A stretch of DNA of 64,000 nt from JANRLJ01 sp033762735 (GCA_033762735.1 JANRLJ010000022.1:1-64000); one strand, 5' to 3'. Counted from the stretch's first letter, positions 33,901-42,982 are shown. Translations and numbers: made by a program. The notes: generated by a model not told the origin, from the sequence alone.

Positions 33901-35187
33901 TTGAGCCATAATCCTTACGAACCCGAAATTGACCTGCTCGACGATACCCACCCCTCGCTTTCCATGCGGCCTGTAGGCTTCAAACCCCCACAAAAAACGG
34001 CAGGCTGGCGGCGGCTGGTCGGCCTGCTGAGTCTGCTCGGTGCGATGGGTTTTACGCTGGCGACAATTGCCGTGCTGATGATCCCGTCTGCTGCCCCGGT
34101 CGCGGTGCCCACTCAGGCTGTCAGCCAGGCGGCGACCAGTACCACGATGCCGACGACCGAAGCGGCGACTGATCTTCCATCCACGCCTGTTCCGCAGACG
34201 GAGTCCACCGCTCAGGCACAGCTGCAGCTTTTGCCAACAGTCGATCCGGCCTTGGCGGCAGCGCTGCTGGCGACACCTCTCGCGCCGCAGCCTTTGCTGA
34301 CCTCGATGCGCATCGAACGCAGCGTGGTCAATCCGTTTACCATTATTCCCGACCGCCCGCGCAACGAAATTATCCAGTATCGCGTCGAACGCGGGGATAC
34401 GATCAACAGTATCGCGGAACGGTTCGGTCTGCGCCCGGAAACGGTTGCATGGTCGAACGACCGCCGCATCGTGCAGGTGCTGCGCGAAGGCGATCTCGTC
34501 AATATACCGCCCGTCGATGGCGTGCTGGTGACGGTCGTCGGCACACAGAATACAATCGCGGCGCTGGCACAGCAGTATCAGGTGGATGACCCGTTTATCA
34601 TCCTCGAATCCGAATTCAACAACCTGCGCGGCCTCACACCGGAAAGTGTCCCACCCAGCGGTACGCAGATTTTCATCCCTGGCGGTATTGCGGAAGAAAT
34701 CTCGTGGCGGCCAGCGGTGCAGCGCGAGGAAGGTGGGGGTGGGCCGGGCGGCAGCAGCGGTGGCTTTATCACCTTCGCGCCGGGGGAAGCCGGCAGTTGT
34801 GGCCGTGTTGCGAATCCCGGCGGCGGTGCAGCCTGGATTCGTCCGGTGGATAATTACAGTGTGTCGCATGGATATTCCGGCTGGCATACTGCAATCGATC
34901 TCGCGGGTGCGGTGGGTGTTCCGGTCAAGGCGGCCAACGGCGGGCGCGTGATCTTCGCCGGGTGGAACAGCTTCGGCTACGGCTACACGATTGTGCTGGC
35001 GCATGGCCCCTATACCACGCTCTACGGCCATTTGAGCGATATTTATGTGCGCTGTGGGCAGGATGTCGCGCCGGGGCAGAACATCGCCGCGATGGGCAAC
35101 AGCGGTAATTCTTCAGGACCGCATCTGCACTTTGAAATTCGCTACAACGACGCGCCCCAGGATCCATCATTCACGATTCCCTTCTGA
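33901..35187 (+). CDS. Membrane-anchored LysM/M23 peptidase
   Basis: A 428-residue cell-wall hydrolase. One membrane span (about 40-62) is followed by a Thr/Pro/Ala linker. LysM-like domains lie near 155-205 and 215-260 (RVERGDTINSIAERFGL). The C-terminal M23 endopeptidase domain (about 320-428) has the zinc ligands in HTAIDLA and HLHFE, with the GHLS strand. It should cleave peptide cross-bridges of peptidoglycan, unless this lineage has a different wall. Start TTG 33901 is chosen; TTG 33874 in frame is possible, and neither has a strong RBS. Confidence 0.88.
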   Translation: MSHNPYEPEIDLLDDTHPSLSMRPVGFKPPQKTAGWRRLVGLLSLLGAMGFTLATIAVLMIPSAAPVAVPTQAVSQAATSTTMPTTEAATDLPSTPVPQTESTAQAQLQLLPTVDPALAAALLATPLAPQPLLTSMRIERSVVNPFTIIPDRPRNEIIQYRVERGDTINSIAERFGLRPETVAWSNDRRIVQVLREGDLVNIPPVDGVLVTVVGTQNTIAALAQQYQVDDPFIILESEFNNLRGLTPESVPPSGTQIFIPGGIAEEISWRPAVQREEGGGGPGGSSGGFITFAPGEAGSCGRVANPGGGAAWIRPVDNYSVSHGYSGWHTAIDLAGAVGVPVKAANGGRVIFAGWNSFGYGYTIVLAHGPYTTLYGHLSDIYVRCGQDVAPGQNIAAMGNSGNSSGPHLHFEIRYNDAPQDPSFTIPF

Positions 35188-35254
35188 TCGGCGTTTGTCC
35201 ACCGCTTGTCCTACGCCGCTTGCAGGTGGTGGGTTTCTCGAATAGATTTTTCAG

Positions 35255-35280
35255 GGGCGCGGTCGGATAGCGCCCTTTTT
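35255..35280 (+). terminator. Terminator after the M23 peptidase gene
   Basis: GGGCGC (35255-35260), nine-base loop, GCGCCC (35270-35275), then TTTTTG. It ends 17 bases before the next start codon. Confidence 0.75.
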
Positions 35281-35296
35281 GTTACTGAGAGGATGG

Positions 35297-36364
35297 ATGA
35301 TGCCCTGTTTTCGGAATGCAACCGGACAAACTGCTTTTGTGCTGGTGTGTTTTCTGCTTCTGACACTCGCACCGCGAACGCTCACCGCGCAGCAGAGCGC
35401 CTGTGGGCTGGAGCCGCGCCTGTTTGTGGGACAGCGGGCGCGGGTTATCACGGATACGCCTGTCAACATTCGCAGCCAGCCGACGACCACATTAGCCCGG
35501 TTGGGCTATGTCACGCCGGGTGCCAATTTCACAGTGCTGGAAGGGCCGGTCTGCGCCGATGGATTCCAGTGGTGGCAGGTTCAGTTTGCGGCGGTCGATG
35601 TCGTCCCGGACGCGGGTGCATCAGACGCGGACACCTTCACCGGATGGATTGCGGAAGGAACCCCGACGAGCGGCGAATACTGGCTGGAACATCGCGGGGA
35701 GCTGGTGCTGATCGAAAACGAGGACGGCGAAGAAATTGCCTTTATCGAGGACGCAGAAGGCAACCTCGAACGCGAAGGCTGCCTGAAGCCGCCGGAGGAC
35801 TACACCCGCGTGAACGTCAACGGGGCGCTGCTGAACGCCCGAACGGTCGCCATGCTGGATAATGCGCAGCGGATTTACCGGGCAGGTGGTGGGTCGGTGA
35901 ATTTCCGACTGGCAGTGACACAGGGGAGTTATAACCCCGGCGGCGTTTCGGCCAGCTTCGGGACACATGACGGTGGCGGCGCGGTCGATATCTCGGTGCG
36001 GAGTCCGCTGGACAACAGTATTCTCTCAGGCGAGATCATGCCCATGCTGGATACGCTGCGGGTGGCGGGTTTTGCCGCATGGCTGCGCGACACGGGCGAA
36101 CTTTATGAAAATTCACCCATTCACATCCATGCCATTGCTATCGGTGACGCGGAACAATCCGAAGCAGCGCAGGCACAGGTGAACGGGGAATATGGCTATC
36201 TACGCGGTTATAACGGCCTGCCGGAAGGATATGGCGGCCCGGCGCTCGATCTTTACGGCGAACCCGTCATCTGCCAGTGGATGATCGAGATGGGCTTTGA
36301 CGATCTGCGCGAGGAGGTTGAAGCTGAGTCCACGCCGGAGGCGACGGCGACGCCGCGTGGGTAA
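35297..36364 (+). CDS. Secreted SH3b plus M15-like D,D-peptidase-type protein
   Basis: A 355-residue exported protein with signal peptide (FVLVCFLLLTLAPRTLTA). An SH3b domain occupies about 33-115 (VNIRSQP, GPVCADGFQWWQVQF and GWIAEG). The C-terminal region (about 170-320) has SFGTHDGGGAVDI and HIHAIAIGD, the spacing of zinc-binding His/Asp and His seen in M15 (VanY/DacB-like) carboxypeptidases. ATG 35297 follows GAGAGGA; ATG 35300 is equally possible. The assignment to M15 is from these motifs only. A 9-bp inverted repeat (36373-36381 with 36403-36411) follows without a T-run. Confidence 0.72.
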   Translation: MMPCFRNATGQTAFVLVCFLLLTLAPRTLTAQQSACGLEPRLFVGQRARVITDTPVNIRSQPTTTLARLGYVTPGANFTVLEGPVCADGFQWWQVQFAAVDVVPDAGASDADTFTGWIAEGTPTSGEYWLEHRGELVLIENEDGEEIAFIEDAEGNLEREGCLKPPEDYTRVNVNGALLNARTVAMLDNAQRIYRAGGGSVNFRLAVTQGSYNPGGVSASFGTHDGGGAVDISVRSPLDNSILSGEIMPMLDTLRVAGFAAWLRDTGELYENSPIHIHAIAIGDAEQSEAAQAQVNGEYGYLRGYNGLPEGYGGPALDLYGEPVICQWMIEMGFDDLREEVEAESTPEATATPRG

Positions 36365-36460
36365 AGGGATGGAAGGACACCGGGATTTTACAGTTTCCGG
36401 CTGGTGTCCTTCGCGACTCCTGTGAATTTGAGGAGTGGTGAATTTTGAGGACATCATGGC

Positions 36461-36486
36461 AGGGGCGTAGCGCACTACGCCCGTAC
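36461..36486. repeat. GTAGGGGCG palindrome, copy 6
   Basis: AGGGGCGTAG, CGCA loop, CTACGCCCGTAC, located in the convergent gap 36365-36532. Confidence 0.75.
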
Positions 36487-36532
36487 ATCTCCCTGACTTT
36501 CACCACTCCCTAAATTTCTATCAGCCTGCTTT

Positions 36533-37300
36533 TCAGCCCTCGTTGTGCATGGCTTGCAGGCTTTCCTGGAAGTAGCGCGTCATCTGAGTGCGGGCATGGG
36601 CGTACATCGACTCTTCGACTTCGGCCAGCAGATCGGGCGTGATGTTGTCCCACAGGCCTGCCTGCATCTCCTGTGGGGAATCGAGAAAGATACGCATTTC
36701 TTCCGGCTGTTTGCCGATTCGCCCGCCGAAAATATCGAGCGTGTGGCTGATGCCGTCGGGCTTGATCTGCTCGTAGATCAGGTCGCGCCATGTGCGCAGG
36801 TCGTTATCGGAGGCAAAATCCAGCCAGTGCTGCGGTTCAGCCTGTTGCAGGCTCGCGGACTGCCAGTTTTCCAGCAGGGCGAAATCGCGCTCATCCATGT
36901 AGATCAGGATGATATGCAGCATGTAGAAGCGCAGCATCCGGTCGCCCCACTCGCGCAGGACGAAATGCGGCCCGACCATTTCCTTTGACCACGTTTCATC
37001 AACCGATAGATGCGCCACATACCCGGCAACGAAGGCCTGATGCGCCGCATTATCGGGATGCAGCAGCGCCGGGTTCTGCTGCACCATCACGCGCCAGGGA
37101 TGCTCCACAATCGGCTGACCGTAAGCGTAGAAGTGCGTCTTTTCGCGTGGTAAGCCTGACCCGACTCGTGCATCCGCCGCAATACTGCCAAGCAGGAATG
37201 CGCCGCGCTGGGCGTCCAGAATCTCACGCATGAGCTGTGGGACTTCCTCATCCCGCAGGAGGCGCTGGGCAATTTCGAGGTGGGTGAATGGTGTCGGCAT
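36533..37300 (-). CDS. Zinc-dependent phospholipase C-like fold protein
   Basis: A 255-residue helical protein. The N-terminal TPFTHLEIAQRLL, then GAFLLGSIAADARV, KTHFY and FVAGYVAHLSVDETW form the pattern of His and Asp ligands seen in the zinc-dependent phospholipase C / S1-P1 nuclease fold. No signal peptide is present, so it is likely cytosolic, unlike classical secreted members. The C-terminal half (about 120-255) is lineage-specific. The reaction is not known for this type. It is a monocistronic gene read away from the P-type ATPase. Confidence 0.75.
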   Translation of the reverse strand: MPTPFTHLEIAQRLLRDEEVPQLMREILDAQRGAFLLGSIAADARVGSGLPREKTHFYAYGQPIVEHPWRVMVQQNPALLHPDNAAHQAFVAGYVAHLSVDETWSKEMVGPHFVLREWGDRMLRFYMLHIILIYMDERDFALLENWQSASLQQAEPQHWLDFASDNDLRTWRDLIYEQIKPDGISHTLDIFGGRIGKQPEEMRIFLDSPQEMQAGLWDNITPDLLAEVEESMYAHARTQMTRYFQESLQAMHNEG

Positions 37301-37451
37301 AGGATAATTTTAACGCGGTGGCGATAGGCTGACTATCCTGAAAGTGTACCCCAACCCTGTTATCTTCAAATAAAAAGTTTTTCACATCAAACCGCCGGAT
37401 CAGGTTTTCAAAACAGAGCAAGTTGCAGCCTGTTAAACCATGAGCATTGTC

Positions 37452-37511
37452 TTAAGGTCTTCAGAAAAAGAGTATACCTGGTTGACCTTAAAGATAAACA
37501 TGGGTTAAAAT
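37452..37511 (+). promoter_or_regulatory. Promoter with overlapping inverted repeat, upstream of the metal ATPase
   Basis: TTGACC (37482-37487), 18-base spacer, TAAAAT (37506-37511). A perfect inverted repeat TTAAGGTC (37452-37459) / GACCTTAA (37484-37491) has its right arm over the -35. This is a plausible operator for a metal-responsive regulator, but no such gene is adjacent. Confidence 0.6.
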
Positions 37512-37558
37512 AGAACTATTGCGGATGTGAAACTGATTTTCGCGGAGGAAAAACACTC

Positions 37559-39556
37559 ATGGCGACCCACATCCAACCCATCTCTCAACCCAGAACTGAA
37601 CCTGATTCAAAACCCAACTGGCTTACACAAAGCTGGCTTGAACCGCGTCTTGTTGTTGTGACGGCGCTGGCAATCGCCGCGAGCCTGATCGCGGAAAGGC
37701 TGGACACCAGCCCAACCCTTATTCTGCTGCTCAATATCCTCTCGTATCTGGCAGGCGGAATTTTCGGCGCAAAGGGTGCGCTGGAAAGCCTGTTCAAAGA
37801 GCGCAAGCTGGACGTGGATATGCTGATGGTGCTGGCGGCTTTGGGCGCGGCCAGTATCAACCAGTGGCGGGAAGGGGCGCTGCTGCTGTTCCTGTTCTCC
37901 CTCAGCAACGTATTGCAGGACTATGCCATCGGGCGCAGCCGCAACGCCATCAGGAGCCTGTTCAAGCTGTATCCCCAGGAAGCGAAGGTCAAACGCGGCA
38001 CTGAGGTGGGCACTCAGGTGCAGACGCTCTCGATCAACGAGATTCGCGTCGGCGATGTGGTGCTGATCGAACCCGGTGAACGCATCCCGGTGGATGGGGT
38101 GGTGCGCGGCGGACGTTCTTCCGTCGATCAGTCTCCCATCACGGGTGAATCGATGCCCGTCGAAAAGGGCATTGGTGAAAAGGTCTTCGCCGGGACGCTG
38201 AATATTCAGGGGGCACTTGATGTGGAAGCCACACAGCCGGCCTCCAACACCACACTCTCCCGCATCATCAAGCTGGTGGAAGAAGCGCAGGACGCCAAAG
38301 CGCCGACCGAGCGCTTCCTTGATCGCTTTGAGCAGGTCTACGCCGCCTTTATCCTCGGCGCAGTAGCCCTGTTCATCGTCGTGCCGCCGCTGCTGTTCAG
38401 CGCCGATTTTGAGGCCAACTTCTATCGAGCGATGGTGCTGATGACGGTCGCCTCGCCCTGTGCGCTGGTCATCAGTGTGCCAGCGTCGTTTATCTCTGCC
38501 ATTGCCGCTGGGGCGCGGCGTGGTGTGCTGTTCAAGGGTGGGGCGTATCTGGAAGGGCTGGCGTCCATCAAAGCGGTTGCCTTCGACAAAACCGGGACGC
38601 TGACGCAGGGCAAGCCTGCTGTGACCGATGTGGTGCCACATGGTGCACTGAACACCGATGATTTCCTGACTCTGGTAGCCGCCGCTGAACAGCGCTCCGA
38701 GCATCCGCTGGCAAAAGCAATTGTGAATGATGCCGCGCGGCGCGGGCGCTCCCTGCCTGCGGTCGAGGATTTCGAGGCGGTTGCCGGGAAAGGTGTACGT
38801 GCGCTTATTGACCGAGAAAGCATCACGGTTGGCAGTCCATCTTTCATGCTCAATCAGTTCGGGACGCTCCCTGATGAACTGGAGTCCGTTCGGGCGCGGC
38901 TGGAAGGCGAAGGTAAAACGGTGATGCTGGCCTATCGCGGCTATAACGGGCACGGGCAGTGGCTCGGCCTGATCGCGCTGGCTGACCAGATTCGCCCGGA
39001 AGCCGTTGAGACGGTGCGCCGTTTGCAAAAGCAGGGCGTGAAAGTGGCGATGCTGACCGGGGATAATGCTCGCGTCGCGGAGTCGATTGCGGCGCAGGTC
39101 GGGATTGACCGGATATTTGCCGAACTGCTGCCAGAGGACAAGGTCACGGCGATTCGCCAGTTAGAAACCGAAGTCGGGCCAGCGGCAATGGTAGGCGACG
39201 GCGTGAACGATGCGCCCGCGCTGGCAACCGCCCATATCGGGATTGCGATGGGCGCGGCGGGGACAGATGTGGCGCTGGAAACGGCTGATCTCGTGCTGAT
39301 GGGCGACCGGCTGGAACTGATCGACACGGCCATTGACCTGAGCAAGCGAGCACGGCGCGTTGTGTGGCAGAACATCGCCTTTGCGCTGTTCGTGATTTTC
39401 ATGCTGGTGCTGGGCGCGTTTGTGGTCGATCTGCCGCTGCCTCTGGGGGTACTTGGGCATGAAGGCAGCACCGTGATTGTGGTGCTGAATGGGCTGATCG
39501 CGCTGCTGATCTGGCCGGAAATTCAATATCGCCGCAGGACAAAGGCCAACCGCTAA
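37559..39556 (+). CDS. P1B-4-type heavy-metal transporting ATPase
   Basis: A 665-residue P-type ATPase that exports a transition metal across the cytoplasmic membrane. The actuator TGES, the phosphorylation site DKTGT, the HP dipeptide (SEHPLAKAI) and GDGVNDAP are intact. The transmembrane metal motif is SPC rather than CPC, and the later helix has HEGST, the signature of subgroup P1B-4 (cobalt, iron or zinc exporters such as CoaT/CtpD). There is no N-terminal HMA domain or CxxC, as is common in that group. GGAGG precedes the ATG. It has its own promoter. Confidence 0.92.
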   Translation: MATHIQPISQPRTEPDSKPNWLTQSWLEPRLVVVTALAIAASLIAERLDTSPTLILLLNILSYLAGGIFGAKGALESLFKERKLDVDMLMVLAALGAASINQWREGALLLFLFSLSNVLQDYAIGRSRNAIRSLFKLYPQEAKVKRGTEVGTQVQTLSINEIRVGDVVLIEPGERIPVDGVVRGGRSSVDQSPITGESMPVEKGIGEKVFAGTLNIQGALDVEATQPASNTTLSRIIKLVEEAQDAKAPTERFLDRFEQVYAAFILGAVALFIVVPPLLFSADFEANFYRAMVLMTVASPCALVISVPASFISAIAAGARRGVLFKGGAYLEGLASIKAVAFDKTGTLTQGKPAVTDVVPHGALNTDDFLTLVAAAEQRSEHPLAKAIVNDAARRGRSLPAVEDFEAVAGKGVRALIDRESITVGSPSFMLNQFGTLPDELESVRARLEGEGKTVMLAYRGYNGHGQWLGLIALADQIRPEAVETVRRLQKQGVKVAMLTGDNARVAESIAAQVGIDRIFAELLPEDKVTAIRQLETEVGPAAMVGDGVNDAPALATAHIGIAMGAAGTDVALETADLVLMGDRLELIDTAIDLSKRARRVVWQNIAFALFVIFMLVLGAFVVDLPLPLGVLGHEGSTVIVVLNGLIALLIWPEIQYRRRTKANR

Positions 39557-39581
39557 AGCGAAGTCGATAAGCCGAACCAAA

Positions 39582-39608
39582 GGGGCGCATCTCAGGTGCG
39601 CTCTTTTT
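39582..39608 (+). terminator. Terminator after the metal ATPase gene
   Basis: GGGGCGCA (39582-39589) pairs with TGCGCTC (39597-39603, one G-T pair), followed by TTTTT. Confidence 0.75.
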
Positions 39609-39744
39609 GATTTTCGCCGTAGGGTAAGCGTAGGGCAGGGCGTTGCAAGGGCGTGGGTCAAGCGTCGTGAAAGTTGAAACTCTAATGGTTAGACTCAAAA
39701 TGTAAAAGGATTTCTACACTTTTTAGCCTCAGAGGGACCCCTTT

Positions 39745-40737
39745 ATGCCTTGCAAAACGCTTCTATTAACATTACTCACCGTCTTTTTTGGTACGTTCAC
39801 GCTGTCTGTTTCCGCACAACGCTCGGAGATAGATAGTATTCCTTCAAATTGTGAGAATGTGGACGCGGAATACTATCGACCGAATTTAATACTACGGTAT
39901 GAGTCTGATGCCAATCGTCTTTTGCTGCTTGATTGGAACACTCGTGAAGAAGTGGTTGTGCTTGCCGAAGATCTCGAAACCGCCGAAATCGCTCCACGCG
40001 GGTGGTCACAGAACTGTCGTTACCTTGCGGTTTCTACTGGGGCGTTTCGGAATACCGACCTTATCATTTGGGATACTGTCACAGGTCAGCAATTTAACCC
40101 ACTTCCAGACCTGTATCTATATGATGTAAGGTGGTCTCCACGTCATGATGAAGTCTTGGTTGAAACGCGCAGCGGCGCATATTTGTGGCGCTTCCAGTCT
40201 AATGCGCTGGTTCAGCTTACAGACTTTTTTAGCTGTTATGGTCGTAGTTTCACGAGAAACATTCATTGGGACTATGCGCGGGGTCAATTTATCGGCGTGA
40301 GGGAAGATTTTTCTTGTCGCCACGAACCTGGTCCTGTTGCTATATTTAATCTTGCAACTGGGACATTGGTTGATGAAGTGAGAGGAAGTAGTTTTATTTT
40401 CTCTGACGATAATTCTTTGCTGATCTCAACCAACGAGTTTGGGCGAGTTGAAATTTACAATCGCAATAATGGCACAGTAACTTTACTTAATGTTGAACCA
40501 CGTCCGGGTCGCTTTTACCTCAGCCCCGACAATCGCTATCTGATCGTGGCACGAAGGAACATTCGTGTTTGGGATTTGACAAATCAAGCTGACCAGAACA
40601 CGCCCATCATTAACTTTGCTGGACCCAATTTCAACGTATCGGATATTCGCTTCCTGACGAGTACAACTATTGAAACAACCGACTTTTACAATACTGTCCA
40701 GCGCTGGAATATCCTGACTGGTGAGGAACTACCCTGA
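39745..40737 (+). CDS. Secreted beta-propeller-like protein
   Basis: A 330-residue protein with a signal peptide (KTLLLTLLTVFFGTFTLSVS, cleavage near SAQR). The mature part has repeated strands of WD40/TolB type: GWSQNCRYLAVSTG, IIWDTVTGQ, RWSPRHDEVLVET, YLSPDNRYLIVARR and IRVWDLTNQ. This suggests a propeller fold of about six blades. Two pairs of cysteines may form disulfides. Composition is somewhat more AT-rich than in the adjacent ATPase. No function can be given beyond likely extracytoplasmic binding. Confidence 0.75.
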   Translation: MPCKTLLLTLLTVFFGTFTLSVSAQRSEIDSIPSNCENVDAEYYRPNLILRYESDANRLLLLDWNTREEVVVLAEDLETAEIAPRGWSQNCRYLAVSTGAFRNTDLIIWDTVTGQQFNPLPDLYLYDVRWSPRHDEVLVETRSGAYLWRFQSNALVQLTDFFSCYGRSFTRNIHWDYARGQFIGVREDFSCRHEPGPVAIFNLATGTLVDEVRGSSFIFSDDNSLLISTNEFGRVEIYNRNNGTVTLLNVEPRPGRFYLSPDNRYLIVARRNIRVWDLTNQADQNTPIINFAGPNFNVSDIRFLTSTTIETTDFYNTVQRWNILTGEELP

Positions 40738-40753
40738 TCGGTGTCATAAAAAT

Positions 40754-40778
40754 GGGTGTGTCTTTTGAAGGCACACCC
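40754..40778. terminator. Terminator between convergent genes
   Basis: GGGTGTG (40754-40760) pairs with CACACCC (40772-40778); AAAAAT precedes and GTTTCTG follows, so it could serve both strands weakly. Confidence 0.6.
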
Positions 40779-40813
40779 GTTTCTGTTCAAATTAAGTGCG
40801 AGTTCTGATAAAA

Positions 40814-41236
40814 TTACGCTGGGACTGCCGTGCCTGCCTGGAGTCGTCGCGCCATGATACGCCGTGCTTCCTCCAGTGACTCGGTGAAGTACACATCAGT
40901 CAGCACGGTTTTATCAGTCGTTATCATGCTGAAGGCCGACATCAGCGTCTTGAAGAAGCCACCCGCGCCGACAATGACCATCGGCCCCTTGCCGTCTTCG
41001 CCCATCTTCAGCATCCTGCGGGCCTTGTCGCGGGTTTCCGCGCTGAACAGCGATCCGCCAGGAATGTTGATGCCCCGGCTTACGTCAATAATCGCGCCAA
41101 TAACGTAGTCGCGCTTGTCCGTCACCTTCTTGATGGTGTCGAGCGTCTGGAACATTTCTTCCCATGTCCAGTGCTTGTCGAATTCACACAGCATCACTGT
41201 TTGTTCGTCGTTGTCCCAGTACAGCTCGATTCCCAT
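40814..41236 (-). CDS. Uncharacterised STAS/SpoIIAA-like protein
   Basis: A 140-residue cytosolic protein. The alternation of strands and helices (TVMLCEFDKHWTWEEMFQTL, VIGAIIDVSRG and MVIVGAGGFFKTL) resembles SpoIIAA-like/STAS domains, but I cannot confirm the family. ATG 41236 is chosen over an in-frame start at 41335 because GTGGAG lies close upstream and the longer form adds a poorly conserved-looking leader. The small membrane protein gene is 101 bases upstream on the same strand. Confidence 0.6.
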   Translation of the reverse strand: MGIELYWDNDEQTVMLCEFDKHWTWEEMFQTLDTIKKVTDKRDYVIGAIIDVSRGINIPGGSLFSAETRDKARRMLKMGEDGKGPMVIVGAGGFFKTLMSAFSMITTDKTVLTDVYFTESLEEARRIMARRLQAGTAVPA

Positions 41237-41337
41237 GATCTCCACCCCAACCGTTGCTTCTTTGATGTGAAGATAGCGCTCAAAGCTTATGCCGGGTTCA
41301 ATTGGGTATGAGAACGCGGTGAAGACCCGCTGCAAGA

Positions 41338-41490
41338 CTATTGCAGCAGCATATTAACCACAAACGCCATCGTTAACGATGCGGCAATCACGAAAAACAG
41401 TACGGTGAACAAAAATCGGACGAGGTATTTGATCTGGCTGCGCTCGGCCTCGCTCAGCCCTGAACGCGCTCCGTTGGTCTCATCAGCCAT
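41338..41490 (-). CDS. Small single-span membrane protein, 50 residues
   Basis: The ORF runs from ATG (41490-41488) to TAG (41340-41338). The first 20 residues are polar (MADETNGARSGLSEAERSQI) and are followed by a hydrophobic span of about 25 residues ending FVVNMLLQ. The layout is that of a genuine single-span small protein. The RBS is weak (GAGAGA). It reads in the same direction as the STAS-like gene and may be co-transcribed. Function unknown. Confidence 0.55.
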   Translation of the reverse strand: MADETNGARSGLSEAERSQIKYLVRFLFTVLFFVIAASLTMAFVVNMLLQ

Positions 41491-41616
41491 TAGGTTCTAT
41501 CTCTCGGTTGAGTTTACGCACCACCTCACATTATACTTCGCTGAGATCATCACGCCCATGCACCGAAAAGTGTTATCATTTACGGCATAGTAGAATATTT
41601 ACTTTCGAGGAAAAAC

Positions 41617-42228
41617 ATGCCCAGGCAGTCGTTCAAGGAACGCGAACGCGAACGGCGCGAACAGGAAATTCTGAAAGCTGCCGCGATCCTGATTCGGGAA
41701 CGCGGCTATAACAACGTCAGCATGGACGATATTGCTGAGGAAGTGGGTGTTTCCAAGCCGACGCTGTACCAGCACTTCAAAAGCAAGGACGATATGATCG
41801 CCACCACGATGGTGCATTCGATGAACCACATGCACCAGTATATGAACGGTCTGGAGATCGACTCACCGCGTGTGAAGCTGGAACGGATGGTGCGGCATCT
41901 GATGGAGTCTAATGACGAGCCGGACGCGATGCCGGTGGCGCTGGTGGAACCCCAGATCATCCACGCGCTCAATCACCACACCGAGGTCGTCCGCAAGCGG
42001 GATGAAATCGGCGCGGAGATTTTTGCACTGATCGAAGAAGGCAAGGCAAAAGGGGAAATTGCCCGTGACGTGCCCACACCGGTGATTATCGGGTCGATGT
42101 TCGCGCTGATGACAGTGGTGAAGCCTTCCGAAGCACTGGGCGAGAAGGCACGCATGTACTATACCGAGCGGGCGGAAATGGTGGAGGGGATGATGCGCTT
42201 CTTTATGCGGGGCATTCTGCCGCAGTGA
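41617..42228 (+). CDS. TetR-family transcriptional regulator
   Basis: A 203-residue repressor-type protein. The N-terminal helix-turn-helix domain (about 12-58) has REQEILKAAAILIRERGYNN, VSMDDIAEEVGVSKPTLYQHF and KSKDDMI (quoted in parts), the TetR pattern. The C-terminal ligand-binding domain is helical and variable. GAGG lies upstream of the ATG. No transporter or enzyme gene typical of a TetR target is divergently adjacent, so the regulated gene is unknown. Confidence 0.9.
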   Translation: MPRQSFKERERERREQEILKAAAILIRERGYNNVSMDDIAEEVGVSKPTLYQHFKSKDDMIATTMVHSMNHMHQYMNGLEIDSPRVKLERMVRHLMESNDEPDAMPVALVEPQIIHALNHHTEVVRKRDEIGAEIFALIEEGKAKGEIARDVPTPVIIGSMFALMTVVKPSEALGEKARMYYTERAEMVEGMMRFFMRGILPQ

Positions 42229-42296
42229 TTGATACACCAGTAAGGACGGCGGTGGGCAGGGCTTCGTACCAACCATTCTGCTGAGGTGTTTGCTCT

Positions 42297-42346
42297 GGGG
42301 CGTGGTGAAAATCAGGAAGAGATGTCCTTAAAGTTCACCACGCTCC
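42297..42346. other. Long hairpin in the gap downstream of the TetR gene
   Basis: GGGGCGTGGTGAA (42297-42309) pairs with TTCACCACGCTCC (42334-42346; one G-T pair), with a smaller AGGA/TCCT stem inside the loop. It lies in the 250-base gap 42229-42478, where no gene is seen. No T-run follows. Confidence 0.55.
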
Positions 42347-42478
42347 GCCCTGTTGAGGATATGAAGCCGACGATCTCGCACGTTATCATAGAAGTCAACG
42401 TCTTTCAGGGTTGGCACAGCAGGACGAACTCCCTGTGGGTTCGACAGCACTCGTGCCGCTCTAACCTATTGGAACGCT

Positions 42479-42982
42479 ATGCTCTCTCGACCTCTTGTGT
42501 GGATTGGTGGGCTGACGGTGCTGGTCATCGCTGGCCTTCTGGTGCTTTCCGCTGTGCTCACCCCTGGCAGTGTCAATCCTGCCTATGCCGCCGCCGAACG
42601 CTTTATGAGTGCTGCGGGGGCGGGCAATGATGCACAGGCCTCGGCTTTGCTTGGTAATGACCTGCAAGCCTATGTTGCCGAAAATTGTCCGGGTGGCAGC
42701 GTGTCCGCCTGTATTGATGCCTATACGCCGCCGGAGTGGGGCGGTCTGATCGCCGCTGTCTATCGGCGCTCGATTCCCGTCGGGCGGGCGTATGATGTGC
42801 TGCTGTTCGCCACCTATGAGGAAGGTGTCGGCTTCAGTGGGGTGTGCATCTATCACCGCGTAGAGGAGGTTGCCGAGGACGACTGGCGTGTCACAGCGTG
42901 GTCGGGCTTCCTGCACTGCGAGGAAGAGGAGGCCGATTTGCAGGAGCTTCGCCAGCCGGATGCGGTCAACCGTGCGCCGTAA
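42479..42982 (+). CDS. Membrane-anchored protein with a DUF4878-like outer domain
   Basis: A 167-residue protein. A short N-terminal anchor (about 6-27, LVWIGGLTVLVIAGLLVLSAV) is followed by a globular region with AAERFMSAAGAGNDAQASALL, a pattern common in small NTF2/DUF4878-like outer-surface domains. Four cysteines in the mature part could form disulfides (NCPGGSVSAC). Its 3' end overlaps the next gene by 23 bases, so the two are probably translated together. Function unknown. Confidence 0.65.
   Translation: MLSRPLVWIGGLTVLVIAGLLVLSAVLTPGSVNPAYAAAERFMSAAGAGNDAQASALLGNDLQAYVAENCPGGSVSACIDAYTPPEWGGLIAAVYRRSIPVGRAYDVLLFATYEEGVGFSGVCIYHRVEEVAEDDWRVTAWSGFLHCEEEEADLQELRQPDAVNRAP

Noticed and set aside
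37607..39028. A 473-codon minus-strand open frame opposite the metal ATPase gene
   Set aside because: The plus-strand ATPase has all family motifs across this span. The minus frame gives a His/Arg/Gln-rich composition typical of antisense of GC-rich genes and has no RBS.
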